From an uncultured Ruminococcus sp. (GTDB lineage Bacteria > Bacillota > Clostridia > Oscillospirales > Ruminococcaceae), in the NCBI GenBank assembly GCA_947169885.1, contig CAMVRM010000015.1:1-60587 (forward strand): a DNA stretch of 60,587 nt, written 5' to 3'. Shown one piece after another: positions 26,309 through 36,093 of the stretch (position 1 is its first letter; the number at the start of each line of letters is the position of its first letter). The notes beneath the pieces are model-generated. The model made no database searches, was not told where the DNA came from, and saw nothing but the letters and a program-made list of their open reading frames with translations. The position numbers and the translations under genes are program-made.

Positions 26309-26567
26309 TCCCCTTTGATTTTACTACTTACTATTATACTACATTTTAATCGATTTGAAAAGACCTTTTCGACAATTTTCAAAAAAAATTTTCGAGTATC
26401 TGCGAGTTTTTTTTGCAAGAAAGTCTGTCGGTCCATGAATTTATTTACATAATGGTATATTATTGTGTAAACTGATGTTATTTTGTAGAGAAATTTGCGG
26501 CGAATAGGGACTTTTCAATTTCCAAGAAATATTTTATAATATTATCAAAGAGTAATTATTTCAGTAT
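26309..26567. other. parA-noc divergent intergenic region
   Basis: The segment is AT-rich and holds two probable promoters. On the minus strand a TATAAT (26338-26333) serves parA. On the plus strand TTTTCA (26512-26517), 17 bases and TATAAT (26535-26540) could serve noc, placing the first parS (26568) at about +20 of that transcript. No gene was seen. Confidence 0.5.
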
Positions 26568-26749
26568 TGTTCCACGTGGAACACTTTGATTTTTTGCTTT
26601 GCAGACCATTTGGACCAAACTTTGTTCCACGTGGAACATTTTGATTCCTTGCTTTACAGACCATTTGAACCAAACTTTGTTCCACGTGGAACACTTTGAT
26701 TTTTTTGCTTTGCAGACCATTTGGACCAAACTTTGTTCCACGTGGAACA
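26568..26749. repeat. Tandem parS array (sites 6-9) upstream of noc
   Basis: Four identical TGTTCCACGTGGAACA palindromes start at 26568, 26623, 26678 and 26734, a period of 55-56 bp. The spacers are also repeated: each contains the 11-bp palindrome TTTGGACCAAA, which is TTTGAACCAAA in the middle unit. It lies at 26609-26619, 26664-26674 and 26720-26730, exactly 3 bases before the next parS. The array ends 6 bases before the noc ribosome site area (AGGAGGT), so it lies in the noc 5' untranslated region. Confidence 0.92.
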
Positions 26750-26766
26750 TTTCAGGAGGTATAAAA

Positions 26767-27570
26767 ATGCTAAAAAAAATATTTGAACCAATTCAACAAA
26801 AAAATGCTGTCAGAGATATTCCTATCGGACGTATCAAGACTTCGCCCTACCAGCCGAGGACAGATTTTGTATCGAATGACATTTCTTCACTTGCAAAAAG
26901 CATCTCTCAGCTTGGACTTTTGCAGCCCATAACTGTCAGAGAACACAATGGGTTTGAGCTTGTCTGCGGTGAGCGGCGGTTAAGGGCTGCAAAGCTTGCA
27001 GGTCTTGAAGTTGTCCCCTGCCTTGTGGCGAAGCTGTCCGACAGCGAGGCGGCAGTCGCCTGCCTTACCGAGAATTTGCAGCGTAAAGACCTTAACTGCT
27101 TTGAACAGGCAGAGGGCATACGGCGGCTCATCTGCGAGTTTGAACTTACTCAACAGCAGGCGGCGGTCATGCTCGGACTTTCTCAGCCGTCAGTTGCGAA
27201 CAAGCTTCGTTTACTCAAACTTTCCGAAGAACACAGGCGGCAAATTATTGAAAACGGACTTACTGAACGTCATGCAAGGACGATTCTGTCTGCTGATGAG
27301 TCTGTTCGTGACGAGATACTTGCGGCAGCGATCGAACATAAGCTGACAGCTGAGGAAATCGAAAAACTTATCGCCGAAAAAGCCAACGAACAAAAGCGCA
27401 TACGCAGTTACAAAAAGCGTGCAACAGCGCTTGGAGATGTGCGGCTGTTCTTCAACACGGTCGAAAAGGCGGTCAGGGTCATGAAGCTTGCAGGTGTGAA
27501 CGCCCAGACTGAGCGGCGGCAGCAGGACGGCTGTATTGAGTATGTCATCAAAATACCGCATAAGACTTGA
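26767..27570 (+). CDS. noc: Noc-type ParB-family nucleoid occlusion protein
   Basis: The start at 26767 has a perfect AGGAGGT. The longer frame only translates the parS array. The 267-residue protein has a ParB fold: IKTSPYQPRTDF, CGERRLRAAKLAGL, CLTENLQRKDLNCFEQ, and the HTH. At the four positions that switch ParB to Noc specificity (Q, K, K, R in Noc) it has Gln in GLSQPSVAN, Lys in ANKLRLL, Lys in LLKLS and Arg in TERHAR. The N-terminus MLKKIFEPI could form the short amphipathic membrane-targeting helix of Noc. Noc binds DNA, clamps with CTP, and blocks septum formation over the nucleoid. No Bacillus-type NBS (TATTTCCCGGGAAATA) was seen here; instead four parS sites precede it. Specificity is therefore open. 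Confidence 0.82.
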   Translation: MLKKIFEPIQQKNAVRDIPIGRIKTSPYQPRTDFVSNDISSLAKSISQLGLLQPITVREHNGFELVCGERRLRAAKLAGLEVVPCLVAKLSDSEAAVACLTENLQRKDLNCFEQAEGIRRLICEFELTQQQAAVMLGLSQPSVANKLRLLKLSEEHRRQIIENGLTERHARTILSADESVRDEILAAAIEHKLTAEEIEKLIAEKANEQKRIRSYKKRATALGDVRLFFNTVEKAVRVMKLAGVNAQTERRQQDGCIEYVIKIPHKT

Positions 27571-27633
27571 AATTTTGGTCCGAATTTTCAAATATTTCAT
27601 ATGTTACCGCAGCTTTTGTGTTATAATTAACTC

Positions 27634-28125
27634 ATGAGAAATTTTGATTTTATTGTCAGGGAACTGACAGAGAATGAATTCGGCGTGCTGGACAATTTTC
27701 TTTACGAAGCGATATTTATCCCCGAGGGTGTCGAACCGCCGCCGAAAGACATCATCTTCCGACCCGAATTGCAGGTCTACACGGAGAATTTCGGCAGACG
27801 TGAGGGTGATCTGGCGCTTTGTGCGGAAGTTGGCGGAAGAATCGTCGGGGCTGTCTGGGTCAGGATAATGAATGATTACGGACACATCGATGACAATACA
27901 CCCTCTTTTGCGATCTCGCTTTATCCCGAGTACAGAGGTCACGGCATTGGTACTGCGCTTATGAAAGCTATGCTCGAACGCCTTAGCAAAAACGGTTTTT
28001 CGCAGGCTTCGCTCGCTGTGCAGAAAGAAAATTACGCCGTGAAGATGTATAGAAAAGTCGGCTTTGAAACAGTAAGCGAGAATGAGCAGGAATACATCAT
28101 GGTTTGCAGGCTTAAAAAGGAGTGA
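27634..28125 (+). CDS. GNAT-family N-acetyltransferase
   Basis: The 163-residue protein has the GNAT acetyl-CoA site in YPEYRGHGIGTALMKAML (R/Q-x-x-G-x-G/A at about 110-127), followed by the VQKENYAVKMYRKVGFETV C-terminal element. The substrate is unknown. TATAAT (27622-27627) sits only 6 bases before the ATG and no Shine-Dalgarno is visible, so the transcript may start at the ATG itself (leaderless). It lies 63 bases after noc and 4 bases before hydF. It is unclear whether it belongs to either unit. Confidence 0.85.
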   Translation: MRNFDFIVRELTENEFGVLDNFLYEAIFIPEGVEPPPKDIIFRPELQVYTENFGRREGDLALCAEVGGRIVGAVWVRIMNDYGHIDDNTPSFAISLYPEYRGHGIGTALMKAMLERLSKNGFSQASLAVQKENYAVKMYRKVGFETVSENEQEYIMVCRLKKE

Positions 28126-28129
28126 GCTT

Positions 28130-29326
28130 ATGAGTTTAAATGACACGCCTTCGGGCGACAGAGTACACATCGGATTTTTCGGTTGCCGAAATGTGGGAAA
28201 ATCAAGCGTTGTGAATGCGGTAACGGGTCAGGACATCGCACTCGTTTCTGACGTTGCAGGCACTACTACCGATCCTGTCAGCAAAGCTATGGAACTTCTG
28301 CCCGTTGGACCTGTACTGATAATTGATACGCCGGGCATTGACGATGTTGGCGGACTTGGTGAAATGAGAGTTCAGCGTACAAAGCGTGTGCTTAACAAGA
28401 CAGACTGCGCCGTGCTGGTGGCTGACATCACAAAAGGGCTGAGTGTCAGCGACCACGAACTTATCGCACTGTTCAAGGAAAAAAATATCCCCTACGTCAT
28501 TGCGATGAACAAGAAAGATCTTTCGTCCGAGAATGTTCTTCCCGAAAATGCTCTTGCGGTCAGCGCTGTGACCGGTGAAAATATCTACGAACTGAAAGAG
28601 CGCATCGCATCGGCGGCTAAGGGCAGGGAAAACCAAAGACGGCTCGCAGGCGATCTTGTCGGCACGGGGGACGTTGTGGTGCTGGTCGTGCCGATAGATT
28701 CTGCCGCACCGAAAGGCAGGCTGATACTTCCTCAGCAAATGACTATCCGTGACTTGCTGGAAAGCGGCGCTGTGCCCGTTGTCTGTCGAGAGACTGAACT
28801 GGAACTTACGCTCGGTTCGCTCGGAAAAGCGCCTAAACTCGTCATTACCGACAGTCAGGCATTTGCAAAAGTTGCGGCAATCGTTCCGCAGGGCATCATG
28901 CTCACTTCGTTTTCGATACTCATGGCGAGGTACAAGGGTTTTCTCGAAAGTGCGGTAAAGGGTGCGGCGGCGATAGGTCAGCTCAAAGACGGCGACAAAG
29001 TGCTTATTTCGGAGGGCTGTACGCATCACAGGCAGTGCGGTGACATCGGAACGGTCAAGCTTCCTGCGTGGCTGAAAAAAAGCACAGGTGCGGAACTTGA
29101 ACTTCAATTCAGCTCGGGTACAGGTTTTCCCGAGGACTTGTCGGCGTTCAGACTTGTGATACACTGCGGCGGCTGTATGCTTGGCGAACGTGAAGTCGCT
29201 TATCGCAACAAATGTGCGGCTGATGCAGGCGTTCCCATGACAAATTACGGAACGGCTATTGCTTACATGAATGGAATTTTGAAGCGCACGCTCGAACCTT
29301 TTCCTGAGCTTGCGGCGCTTGTTTAA
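28130..29326 (+). CDS. hydF: [FeFe]-hydrogenase maturation GTPase HydF
   Basis: HydF (398 residues) is the scaffold that carries the diiron subcluster made by HydE/HydG to the hydrogenase. The GTPase domain has GCRNVGKSSVVNAVTG (P-loop, about 17-32), DVAGTTTDPV, DTPGIDD and NKKD. The C-terminal domain has the cluster ligands Cys/His in EGCTHHRQCGDIG (about 300) and HCGGCM (about 345), in agreement with CxH...HCxxC. I used ATG 28130 with an AAAGGAG site. No hydE or hydG is nearby, which is common. It implies that the organism makes H2, fitting a fermentative gut or rumen bacterium. GtrA follows after 13 bases. Confidence 0.93.
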   Translation: MSLNDTPSGDRVHIGFFGCRNVGKSSVVNAVTGQDIALVSDVAGTTTDPVSKAMELLPVGPVLIIDTPGIDDVGGLGEMRVQRTKRVLNKTDCAVLVADITKGLSVSDHELIALFKEKNIPYVIAMNKKDLSSENVLPENALAVSAVTGENIYELKERIASAAKGRENQRRLAGDLVGTGDVVVLVVPIDSAAPKGRLILPQQMTIRDLLESGAVPVVCRETELELTLGSLGKAPKLVITDSQAFAKVAAIVPQGIMLTSFSILMARYKGFLESAVKGAAAIGQLKDGDKVLISEGCTHHRQCGDIGTVKLPAWLKKSTGAELELQFSSGTGFPEDLSAFRLVIHCGGCMLGEREVAYRNKCAADAGVPMTNYGTAIAYMNGILKRTLEPFPELAALV

Positions 29327-29339
29327 AGGAGAGTGAAAA

Positions 29340-29852
29340 ATGGAGGAAACAAAAAAGCCCGACATTTTCGATAAGATAATGTCATGGGGCTTTCTGAAAA
29401 TCTTTGAGCCGTTTTACAAGGCACACAAGGAAGTTCTGCTCTATCTGTTCTTCGGCGGCTGTACAACTGTTGTGAGCATCAGCACTTATGCTGTCGGACG
29501 AAAAATGTTCGGGACACACAATGCTGAGATCGCAGGGCTTTCATTTGATTCGGGACTAATTGCGGCAAACGTTTTTTCGTGGGTGTGTGCAGTTATCTTT
29601 GCCTACATCACAAACAGGATATGGGTCTTTTCCGAGAAAGCGCACGGAGCGGCAGGCGTTGCAAAAGAGTGTTCGGCATTTTTCGCAGGGCGGCTTTTCA
29701 CGCTGATACTTGAAACGATCCTGCTTGAAATTTCAGTTTCAAGGCTCGGAATGAACGACATAATTGCAAAGATAATCGTTCAGGTCATCGTTATCGTGCT
29801 GAATTATGTTATCAGTAAATTGTTCGTTTTCAGGAAAAAAGAAACAGCATAA
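29340..29852 (+). CDS. GtrA-like membrane protein
   Basis: The 170-residue protein has four hydrophobic helices (about 30-50, 74-98, 110-130 and 140-160) and the GtrA-family features LLYLFFGGCTTVVS and the FAYITNRIWVF motif. GtrA proteins are thought to flip or bind lipid-linked sugars for cell-surface polysaccharides. A specific donor cannot be named. It is 13 bases downstream of hydF and ends at a shared terminator with gyrA. Confidence 0.82.
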   Translation: MEETKKPDIFDKIMSWGFLKIFEPFYKAHKEVLLYLFFGGCTTVVSISTYAVGRKMFGTHNAEIAGLSFDSGLIAANVFSWVCAVIFAYITNRIWVFSEKAHGAAGVAKECSAFFAGRLFTLILETILLEISVSRLGMNDIIAKIIVQVIVIVLNYVISKLFVFRKKETA

Positions 29853-29857
29853 AAAAG

Positions 29858-29895
29858 CGGAGAGCATCGGGTTTTCGATACTCTCCGTTATTTTT
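29858..29895. terminator. Terminator between GtrA and gyrA
   Basis: CGGAGAG-ATCG and CGAT-CTCTCCG form a stem (29858-29887) followed by TTATTTTT. It lies between convergent genes and could act on both. Confidence 0.85.
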
Positions 29896-32476
29896 ATTCG
29901 TCAATATTTTCTGATGCAGAATCCTGTTCTGCCTTTGCGTCTTCGGCGGCAAGCTTTGCGGCTTCCTCCTCGGAAACGTCCTCAGCAGTACTGTCATCTA
30001 CCTTGGAAATTTCGGCAGAATCGTCATGCTCGGCACGTGTGAACGCCACGACCTTTGCATCTTCGGTCAGTTTCATCAGGCGAACTCCCCTTGCGTAACG
30101 TCCCATTGTGCGCACGTCAGAGGCACGCAGGCGGATTATTACGCCGTTCGAGGAGATCATGATAATATCGTCTTCCTCGTCTATGACCTTTATTCCGCAC
30201 ACAAAATCGCCCTTGCAGTTATAGTTCTTCATGCCGTAGCCGCCTCTGCGCTGTATGCGGTAGCTGTCCAGCGGACACTTGCGTCCTAAGCCGCTGTCGG
30301 TAACGGTCAGGACAGATGCGCCCTCACGAACTCTTGCCATTGAAACAACATGGTCGCCCTCACGAAGCTTTATAGCCTTTACGCCGTGAGCGCTTCGGGA
30401 CATTTTGCGCATATCCGTTTCTTCGATGCGGATCGCATAACCGTTTCGTGTTGCAACGATAAGCTGGTTGCTTCCAGCCGTCATGCGAACGCCCATTATC
30501 TCGTCACCATCGTCAAGACCTATCGCAATAAGTCCCTGTTTGCGGACGTTCTTGTACTGGTCAAGGGCTGTACGCTTTATCTTGCCGTTCTTCGTGACGA
30601 TAACGATATTCTTCTCCGGGTCGAAGTCGGCGGTCTTTATCATCGCCGAGATCTTTTCGCCCTCACGAAGCTGAAGCACATTGTTTATGTGGATACCCTT
30701 TGAAGCTTTTGAACCTTCTGGTATCTCGTAGCATTTGAGCTTATACATAACGCCGAGATTCGAGATAAACAGCAGGTTATCGTGAGAGGAGCAGATGTTC
30801 ATTTCCTCAACGAAATCGTCCTCACGCTGTTTCATGCCCGAAACGCCTCTGCCGCCACGGTTCTGAGCCTTGTAGGTGGACACGGGCATACGCTTTATGT
30901 AGCCGCTGTTGGTGTAAGTCACCACATTTTCCTCAACGGGGATAAGATCCTCAACATCAACTTCGCCGCTTACATTCTCGATGCGTGTTCTGCGCTTATC
31001 GCCGAATTTTTCCTGTATCAGTTCGACTTCCTCGATCATGATCTTCAGAATGCGGCTGTGGTTTGCAAGAATATCTTCAAGGTCAGCGATCTTTAAGCGA
31101 AGTTCATTGAGTTCGTCAAATATCTTCTGCTGTTCAAGACCTGTAAGCCTTGCAAGGGTCATGTTTGCGATGTGGTCAGCCTGAATATCCGACAGACCGA
31201 AGCGTGTACACAGGCGCTGTTTAGCTTCGGGGACGTTCTTCGAGGTCTTCATTATCTCGATAACTTCATCAATGTTGTCGAGTGCGATCTTCAAGCCATC
31301 TAAGATGTGTTCACGCTCTTTTGCTTTTTTCAGGTCAAACTTGGTGCGGCGGGTTATTACCTCGACCTGGAAGTCGATGTAATGCTCGAGCATCTGTTTG
31401 AGGGTGAGAGTTTTCGGCACGCCGTCAACAAGTGCTAGCATGATAACGCCCACGGTGTCCTGAAGCTGAGTGAAGTTATACAGCTTGTTCAGGATAAGCT
31501 GAGGGATAGCGTCCTTTTTCAGCTCGATAACTATTCTGATACCCTCTTTGAGGTTCGACTCGTCACGCAGGTCATGTATACCCTCGATACGCTTGTCCTT
31601 GTGGAGCTGGGCTATCGACTCGATAAGCTTGCGCTTGTTGACCATATAGGGTATCTCGTGGATTATTATGCACTGTCTGCCCTTTATCTCGGTGATCTCG
31701 GCATCTCCACGGAGGGTGAGTTTTCCTCTGCCTGTGCCGTAAGCCGCACGAATGCCGCTCCTGCCCATGATTATGCCGCCTGTCGGGAAATCAGGTCCAT
31801 GTATGCACTGCATAAGTTCGTCAAGGGTGCAGTCGGGGTTCTCGACTATAAGCTTCATGGCATCTATCACCTCGCCTAAGTTGTGGGGAGGGATATTTGT
31901 TGCCATGCCGACTGCGATACCGTTTGAGCCGTTCACCAGCAGGTGAGGGAAACGTGATGGCAGAACAACAGGCTCTTGCAGACGATCGTCATAGTTCGGC
32001 TGGAAGTCAACTGTGTCCTTGTTTATGTCCGAGAGCATATGGAGCGACATTTTCGCCATTTTAGCCTCGGTATAACGGTAAGCCGCCGCAGGGTCGCCGT
32101 CAACTGTACCGAAGTTTCCCTGACCGTCTACCATGGGGTAGCGCAGAGAGAAAGACTGAGCCATACGGACGAGCGCATCATAAACGGAAGCATCGCCGTG
32201 AGGGTGATATTTACCGAGTACCGAACCTACGGTATCGGCGCATTTACGGTAGGGCTTATCGGGATAAAGACCGTTCTCATACATCGTATAGAGTATACGG
32301 CGGTGAACAGGCTTCAAGCCGTCTCTTACATCGGGGAGCGCACGGGAGCAGATGACCGACATGGAGTATTGAAGAAAAGACTCTTTCATCATGCGTTCAA
32401 TGTCAACGTCAATGATGTTCGTGTTATCGGTATAGCCTGCCAGTGCAGCTTCGTTTTCGTTTATTTCGTTACTCAA
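29894..32476 (-). CDS. gyrA: DNA gyrase subunit A
   Basis: GyrA (860 residues) cuts and passes DNA to introduce negative supercoils with GyrB. The catalytic Tyr is in [11 protein letters not shown] (about residue 128). The quinolone region is around [14 protein letters not shown]. In the C-terminal wheel the GyrA-box reads QNRGGRG (usual QRRGGRG/KG), so position 2 is Asn. A second partial copy reads QRRGGYG. The start is TTG, preceded by AAGGTGTGAGATC; no ATG fits better. The acidic C-terminal tail (about 820-860) is usual in this family. The quinolone target Ser position reads Ser in DASVYD. Confidence 0.96.
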   Translation of the reverse strand: MSNEINENEAALAGYTDNTNIIDVDIERMMKESFLQYSMSVICSRALPDVRDGLKPVHRRILYTMYENGLYPDKPYRKCADTVGSVLGKYHPHGDASVYDALVRMAQSFSLRYPMVDGQGNFGTVDGDPAAAYRYTEAKMAKMSLHMLSDINKDTVDFQPNYDDRLQEPVVLPSRFPHLLVNGSNGIAVGMATNIPPHNLGEVIDAMKLIVENPDCTLDELMQCIHGPDFPTGGIIMGRSGIRAAYGTGRGKLTLRGDAEITEIKGRQCIIIHEIPYMVNKRKLIESIAQLHKDKRIEGIHDLRDESNLKEGIRIVIELKKDAIPQLILNKLYNFTQLQDTVGVIMLALVDGVPKTLTLKQMLEHYIDFQVEVITRRTKFDLKKAKEREHILDGLKIALDNIDEVIEIMKTSKNVPEAKQRLCTRFGLSDIQADHIANMTLARLTGLEQQKIFDELNELRLKIADLEDILANHSRILKIMIEEVELIQEKFGDKRRTRIENVSGEVDVEDLIPVEENVVTYTNSGYIKRMPVSTYKAQNRGGRGVSGMKQREDDFVEEMNICSSHDNLLFISNLGVMYKLKCYEIPEGSKASKGIHINNVLQLREGEKISAMIKTADFDPEKNIVIVTKNGKIKRTALDQYKNVRKQGLIAIGLDDGDEIMGVRMTAGSNQLIVATRNGYAIRIEETDMRKMSRSAHGVKAIKLREGDHVVSMARVREGASVLTVTDSGLGRKCPLDSYRIQRRGGYGMKNYNCKGDFVCGIKVIDEEDDIIMISSNGVIIRLRASDVRTMGRYARGVRLMKLTEDAKVVAFTRAEHDDSAEISKVDDSTAEDVSEEEAAKLAAEDAKAEQDSASENIDE

Positions 32477-32526
32477 GATCTCACACCTTCTGTTAATTCA
32501 AATTATTTATATTAAAGGGAACGGCT

Positions 32527-33618
32527 TTATTCCTGTTCCTCTGTTTCATTGTTCTGAACCTTGTGCCGCCTTATCTTCGGCAGTTCGTGACGTTTTCGGG
32601 TGAAAAATTCTATATAATCATCGCCCAGAATATCCATAAGATGAGCTGTGAACACATCGTTCATGCGGTCTGAAAAGCTGGATTTAGGGATAGTATAGAC
32701 CATGCTCCCCCTGAATATCAGCACATACAGATCGTCATAGTCGATAACTTTAAGGTCGATGTCCTCAAAGCGTATCATGACAGGCGGATAAGTATAGAGC
32801 GTATCACCCGACAGCTCAGAGCATTTTATTATCATGCGTGAGCTGAAAAACGATAGTTTGTAGCTGTCATTTCTGACACGTTCTGCGGCTCTGACCGCTT
32901 CTTTTTTTGCGCCTGCGGAAGCCAGCCATTTGATAACTATGATAAGTATGCAAAGGAAAAACATCACATACAGCATCGGCGTTCTCGGGCTGAAAAGTAT
33001 CGAGATAAGAAACAGCACCGAAAGGGTCGCAAACAGAAGTGAAAGCTTCATATTGCCGCGTCTGACAAATTCGTTGTGATAGAGCATATAGCCCTCTGCC
33101 GCCTGCTCGGGTGTCAGTGCGTATTCAGCCTCGAAAATAAGCTTATCTTTTTTGACATCGGCAGTATAACGGGGGCGCTTGTCGAAAAGTGCAGGTTCTT
33201 CCTCGTCATAATCGTCATCATCATCGTCATAAACAGCGGTATCATCGGTCTGCACCTGAGTATGACTTCCGAAAAACATATCTTTCAGAACATCGGGCTT
33301 GAACATCTCGGCGTTCTTTATCTTTTTCGCAAATGCAGATGCACGGAAGGATCTCTTACGCTTTGTGACGGTCATCCCCACATCGCCATTTTCGGGCTGA
33401 ACGCTCTCCTGCTCGGGCGGCGGAGACGTATCTTCGGGCTGTCCGCTTTTTTTTGAGCTTTCATAGTTAGCTTCCGCTTCTGCGATTATGCTTGAAAAAA
33501 GGTCATCGACAGGCTGTTTTGGTCTGTTTCTCGAACTGTTTATTATCGGTTCGGAGTTGAGCCATTCGGAATTTTCAAGCTCGTTATCAAAATCTGTACT
33601 CAAATAACTGTTCCTCAC
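32527..33618 (-). CDS. YcxB-like membrane protein
   Basis: The 363-residue protein has a long disordered acidic N-terminus (about 1-150, including runs of Asp). A YcxB-like domain follows: [20 protein letters not shown], two adjacent helices (about 190-235) and a PH-like C-terminal part ending [20 protein letters not shown]. YcxB proteins have no known activity. The ATG overlaps the gyrB stop by four bases, so it is co-translated between gyrB and gyrA. That position is not typical of Bacillus but conserved function is possible. Confidence 0.75.
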   Translation of the reverse strand: MRNSYLSTDFDNELENSEWLNSEPIINSSRNRPKQPVDDLFSSIIAEAEANYESSKKSGQPEDTSPPPEQESVQPENGDVGMTVTKRKRSFRASAFAKKIKNAEMFKPDVLKDMFFGSHTQVQTDDTAVYDDDDDDYDEEEPALFDKRPRYTADVKKDKLIFEAEYALTPEQAAEGYMLYHNEFVRRGNMKLSLLFATLSVLFLISILFSPRTPMLYVMFFLCILIIVIKWLASAGAKKEAVRAAERVRNDSYKLSFFSSRMIIKCSELSGDTLYTYPPVMIRFEDIDLKVIDYDDLYVLIFRGSMVYTIPKSSFSDRMNDVFTAHLMDILGDDYIEFFTRKRHELPKIRRHKVQNNETEEQE

Positions 33619-35615
33619 ACATCAAGCTCGGTGACATACTGAGCGTTCTTTTCGATAAATACACGTCTCGGCTCAACTTTGTCGCCCATGAGGATCGTGA
33701 AAGCTTCATCGGCTTTTTGAGCGTCCTCGATATTGATCTTTATCATGGTCCGCTTTGTTGGGTCAAGAGTTGTTTCACGAAGCTGTTCGGGGTTCATCTC
33801 ACCAAGACCTTTGTAGCGCTGTATGTCGACTTTCAAGCCGCCATCGCCTGCAAGTTCTGCGGCGTATTTATCACGTTCTTCCTCGGTGAAAGCGTAACGC
33901 ACCTGCTTTCCTCTCCAAACCTTGAAAAGAGGCGGCTGGGCGCAGTAAACGTGACCTTCCTCGATAAGAGGGCGCATATAGCGGAAGAAGAAAGTCAGCA
34001 GCAGTGTGCGGATATGAGAACCGTCCACATCGGCATCTGCCATGATTATGACTTTGCCGTAGCGAAGTTTGTTGATGTCGAAGTCCTCGCCGATAGACGT
34101 TCCCAGCGCCGTCACGACAGGCATAAGCTTGTCATTGCCGTAAACCTTGTCGATGCGGACTTTTTCAACGTTGAGCATCTTGCCCCAGAGGGGGAGGATC
34201 GCCTGAAATTTTCTGTCTCTTCCCTCTTTTGCAGAGCCGCCTGCCGAATCTCCCTCGACTATGAACAGCTCGGTAAAGCGGTTGTCACGTTCGGAGCAGT
34301 CGGCAAGTTTGCCCGGGAGTGACGAAGATTCAAGTGCAGACTTGCGCTTTCTTGCAAGGTCACGGGCATTCTTTGCGGCTTCACGAGCTTTTTGCGCCTG
34401 CTGAGACTTCTCGAAGATAAGGTTTGCAGTCTCGGGGTGTTCGTCAAGGAAGTCCACGAGCTTTGCGGTAACAAGTTTCTCGACAAACGGACGCACTTCG
34501 GGATTGCCCAAACGTCCTTTTGTCTGGCCCTCGAACTCACAGTTGGTCAGTTTTACCGACACGATAGCCGTAAGACCCTCACGAACATCATCGCCTGTGA
34601 GCTTTTCGTTATCTTTCAGCTTACCGAACTTGTGACCATACTCATTTATCGCCTTTGTAAGAGCTGATTTGAAGCCGTTTTCGTGAGTACCGCCATCAGG
34701 AGTGTGGATATTATTTGCAAAGGAAAGCACAAAATCGGTATAGTCCTTGTTATATTGGAGAGCTATCTCTGCGAACATATCGTTTTCCTTGCCCTGGATA
34801 TGGATTATCTCGGGGAAAAGCGGCTCGGAAGCCTTTGATTTGTGGATATGCTCGACAAACTCCCTTATGCCGCCCTCATAACAGAGAGTTTCGCCCTGAA
34901 TATTCTCGGGATCACGCTTATCCGAGAAAACGATTTTCAGACCGGCGTTCAGGAAAGCCTGTTCTCTGAGACGGCGCAGAAGTGTTTCGTAATCATATTC
35001 GGTGGTCTCGGTGAAGATCTGACTGTCAGCCTTGAACTTGACGGTCGTGCCCGTCTTGTCGGTAGTGCCGATCACTTTCAGTTCCTCGCTGTAATGACCA
35101 CGGTCAAAGTGCTGGAAGTGGACTTTTTCTCCGTCATAAACGGTTATTTCAAGCCATTCAGACAGGGCGTTAACAACTGACGCACCAACGCCGTGCAGAC
35201 CTCCTGCCATTTTATAACCGCCGCCGCCGAACTTTCCGCCAGCGTGAAGGACTGTATAAACAACAGTCGCTGCGGAGATCTTTTCCTTGGGGTGGATACC
35301 TGTGGGTATTCCACGTCCGTTATCCGTTACCATGATTATGTTATCGGGGAGAATGTCGACAGTTATGACGGTGCAGTAGCCTGCAAGAGCTTCGTCAATG
35401 GCGTTATCCACGATCTCATAGACAAGATGATGCAGACCTCTCGGACCTGTCGAGCCGATATACATACCCGGGCGGATACGGACAGCTTCAAGACCTTCAA
35501 GGACCTGTATCTGATCTGCGCCGTAGTCGGTATTTTCATCGACTTTGGAGATGTCACGGGACTCCAGCTCCTCTTGTTCCTCGGTCATTACTTCCTGTAC
35601 TAATTCTTCACTCAT
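33615..35615 (-). CDS. gyrB: DNA gyrase subunit B
   Basis: GyrB (666 residues from ATG 35615) is the ATPase subunit. The GHKL motifs are [23 protein letters not shown] and [15 protein letters not shown] (about 50-130). The transducer is in the middle. The TOPRIM domain has [22 protein letters not shown] (about 445-466) and [16 protein letters not shown]. The start has GGAGGT nine bases upstream. An ATG at 35657 lacks that site and adds an unrelated peptide. It lies downstream of a 206-base AT-rich gap after remB, probably with its own promoter. Confidence 0.96.
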   Translation of the reverse strand: MSEELVQEVMTEEQEELESRDISKVDENTDYGADQIQVLEGLEAVRIRPGMYIGSTGPRGLHHLVYEIVDNAIDEALAGYCTVITVDILPDNIIMVTDNGRGIPTGIHPKEKISAATVVYTVLHAGGKFGGGGYKMAGGLHGVGASVVNALSEWLEITVYDGEKVHFQHFDRGHYSEELKVIGTTDKTGTTVKFKADSQIFTETTEYDYETLLRRLREQAFLNAGLKIVFSDKRDPENIQGETLCYEGGIREFVEHIHKSKASEPLFPEIIHIQGKENDMFAEIALQYNKDYTDFVLSFANNIHTPDGGTHENGFKSALTKAINEYGHKFGKLKDNEKLTGDDVREGLTAIVSVKLTNCEFEGQTKGRLGNPEVRPFVEKLVTAKLVDFLDEHPETANLIFEKSQQAQKAREAAKNARDLARKRKSALESSSLPGKLADCSERDNRFTELFIVEGDSAGGSAKEGRDRKFQAILPLWGKMLNVEKVRIDKVYGNDKLMPVVTALGTSIGEDFDINKLRYGKVIIMADADVDGSHIRTLLLTFFFRYMRPLIEEGHVYCAQPPLFKVWRGKQVRYAFTEEERDKYAAELAGDGGLKVDIQRYKGLGEMNPEQLRETTLDPTKRTMIKINIEDAQKADEAFTILMGDKVEPRRVFIEKNAQYVTELDV

Positions 35616-35821
35616 GTAAATTTTACCTCCGTTCTGATCCCGAAAAATGGGGGTCATATTGAGTTTTCTTATGTATAAAAAACTAAAAATAGAAAATTAA
35701 AAAGATATTAAAGTTTTCGCCGAATCCAAAAGATCATTTGCATAAATTGTAAATCAATTACAGAGTTATTTTATGCAATATACATATTTTTTTGTGATTT
35801 AAGAGCTGTGGCTCATAAAAA

Positions 35822-36091
35822 TCATTGATCCGGCGAATATTTCAGACAGCGTTTTTCAAGCGATGCAGGAGAGATGCGGCTGATATGGACTTTTTCTTCG
35901 AGGGTCTTTGTATCGAAAGTCACTATAAAGCTGCGTGGTATGTCATCGGTGCAGCTTACCTCATGACCCATAGCGGCGGCGTGGCGCAGGAAATTCTTGG
36001 TATCCTCCGAAACGGAGGTTCGCTCAATATTGAAAATACCTATGATGTCCCTTGAAAGAACAACATGGTCGCCGCCTATGTGAAGATACAT
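35822..36091 (-). CDS. remB: DUF370 extracellular-matrix regulator (RemB type)
   Basis: This 89-residue protein matches the DUF370/RemB (YaaB) family: MYLHIGGDHVVL at the start, DIIGIFNIERTS and a beta-rich end. In Bacillus YaaB lies between recF and gyrB, exactly the position seen here, 2 bases after recF. RemB is needed with RemA for matrix gene expression in Bacillus. In Clostridia its targets are unknown. The length and position make the family call safe, while the function is inferred. Confidence 0.85.
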   Translation of the reverse strand: MYLHIGGDHVVLSRDIIGIFNIERTSVSEDTKNFLRHAAAMGHEVSCTDDIPRSFIVTFDTKTLEEKVHISRISPASLEKRCLKYSPDQ

Positions 36092-36093
36092 AA

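Noticed and set aside
26568-26749. CRISPR array
   Set aside because: Regular 55-bp spacing of a palindrome resembles a CRISPR, but the spacers are also repeated, there are only four units, no cas genes are near, and the repeat is a parS site.
26556-26750. 64-residue reading frame (FHVEQ repeats) and upstream extension of the Noc-type gene
   Set aside because: Both only translate the parS array. The perfect AGGAGGT site selects ATG 26767.
28202-29365. 387-residue minus-strand reading frame in hydF
   Set aside because: It is the antisense shadow of hydF, without ribosome site or family features.
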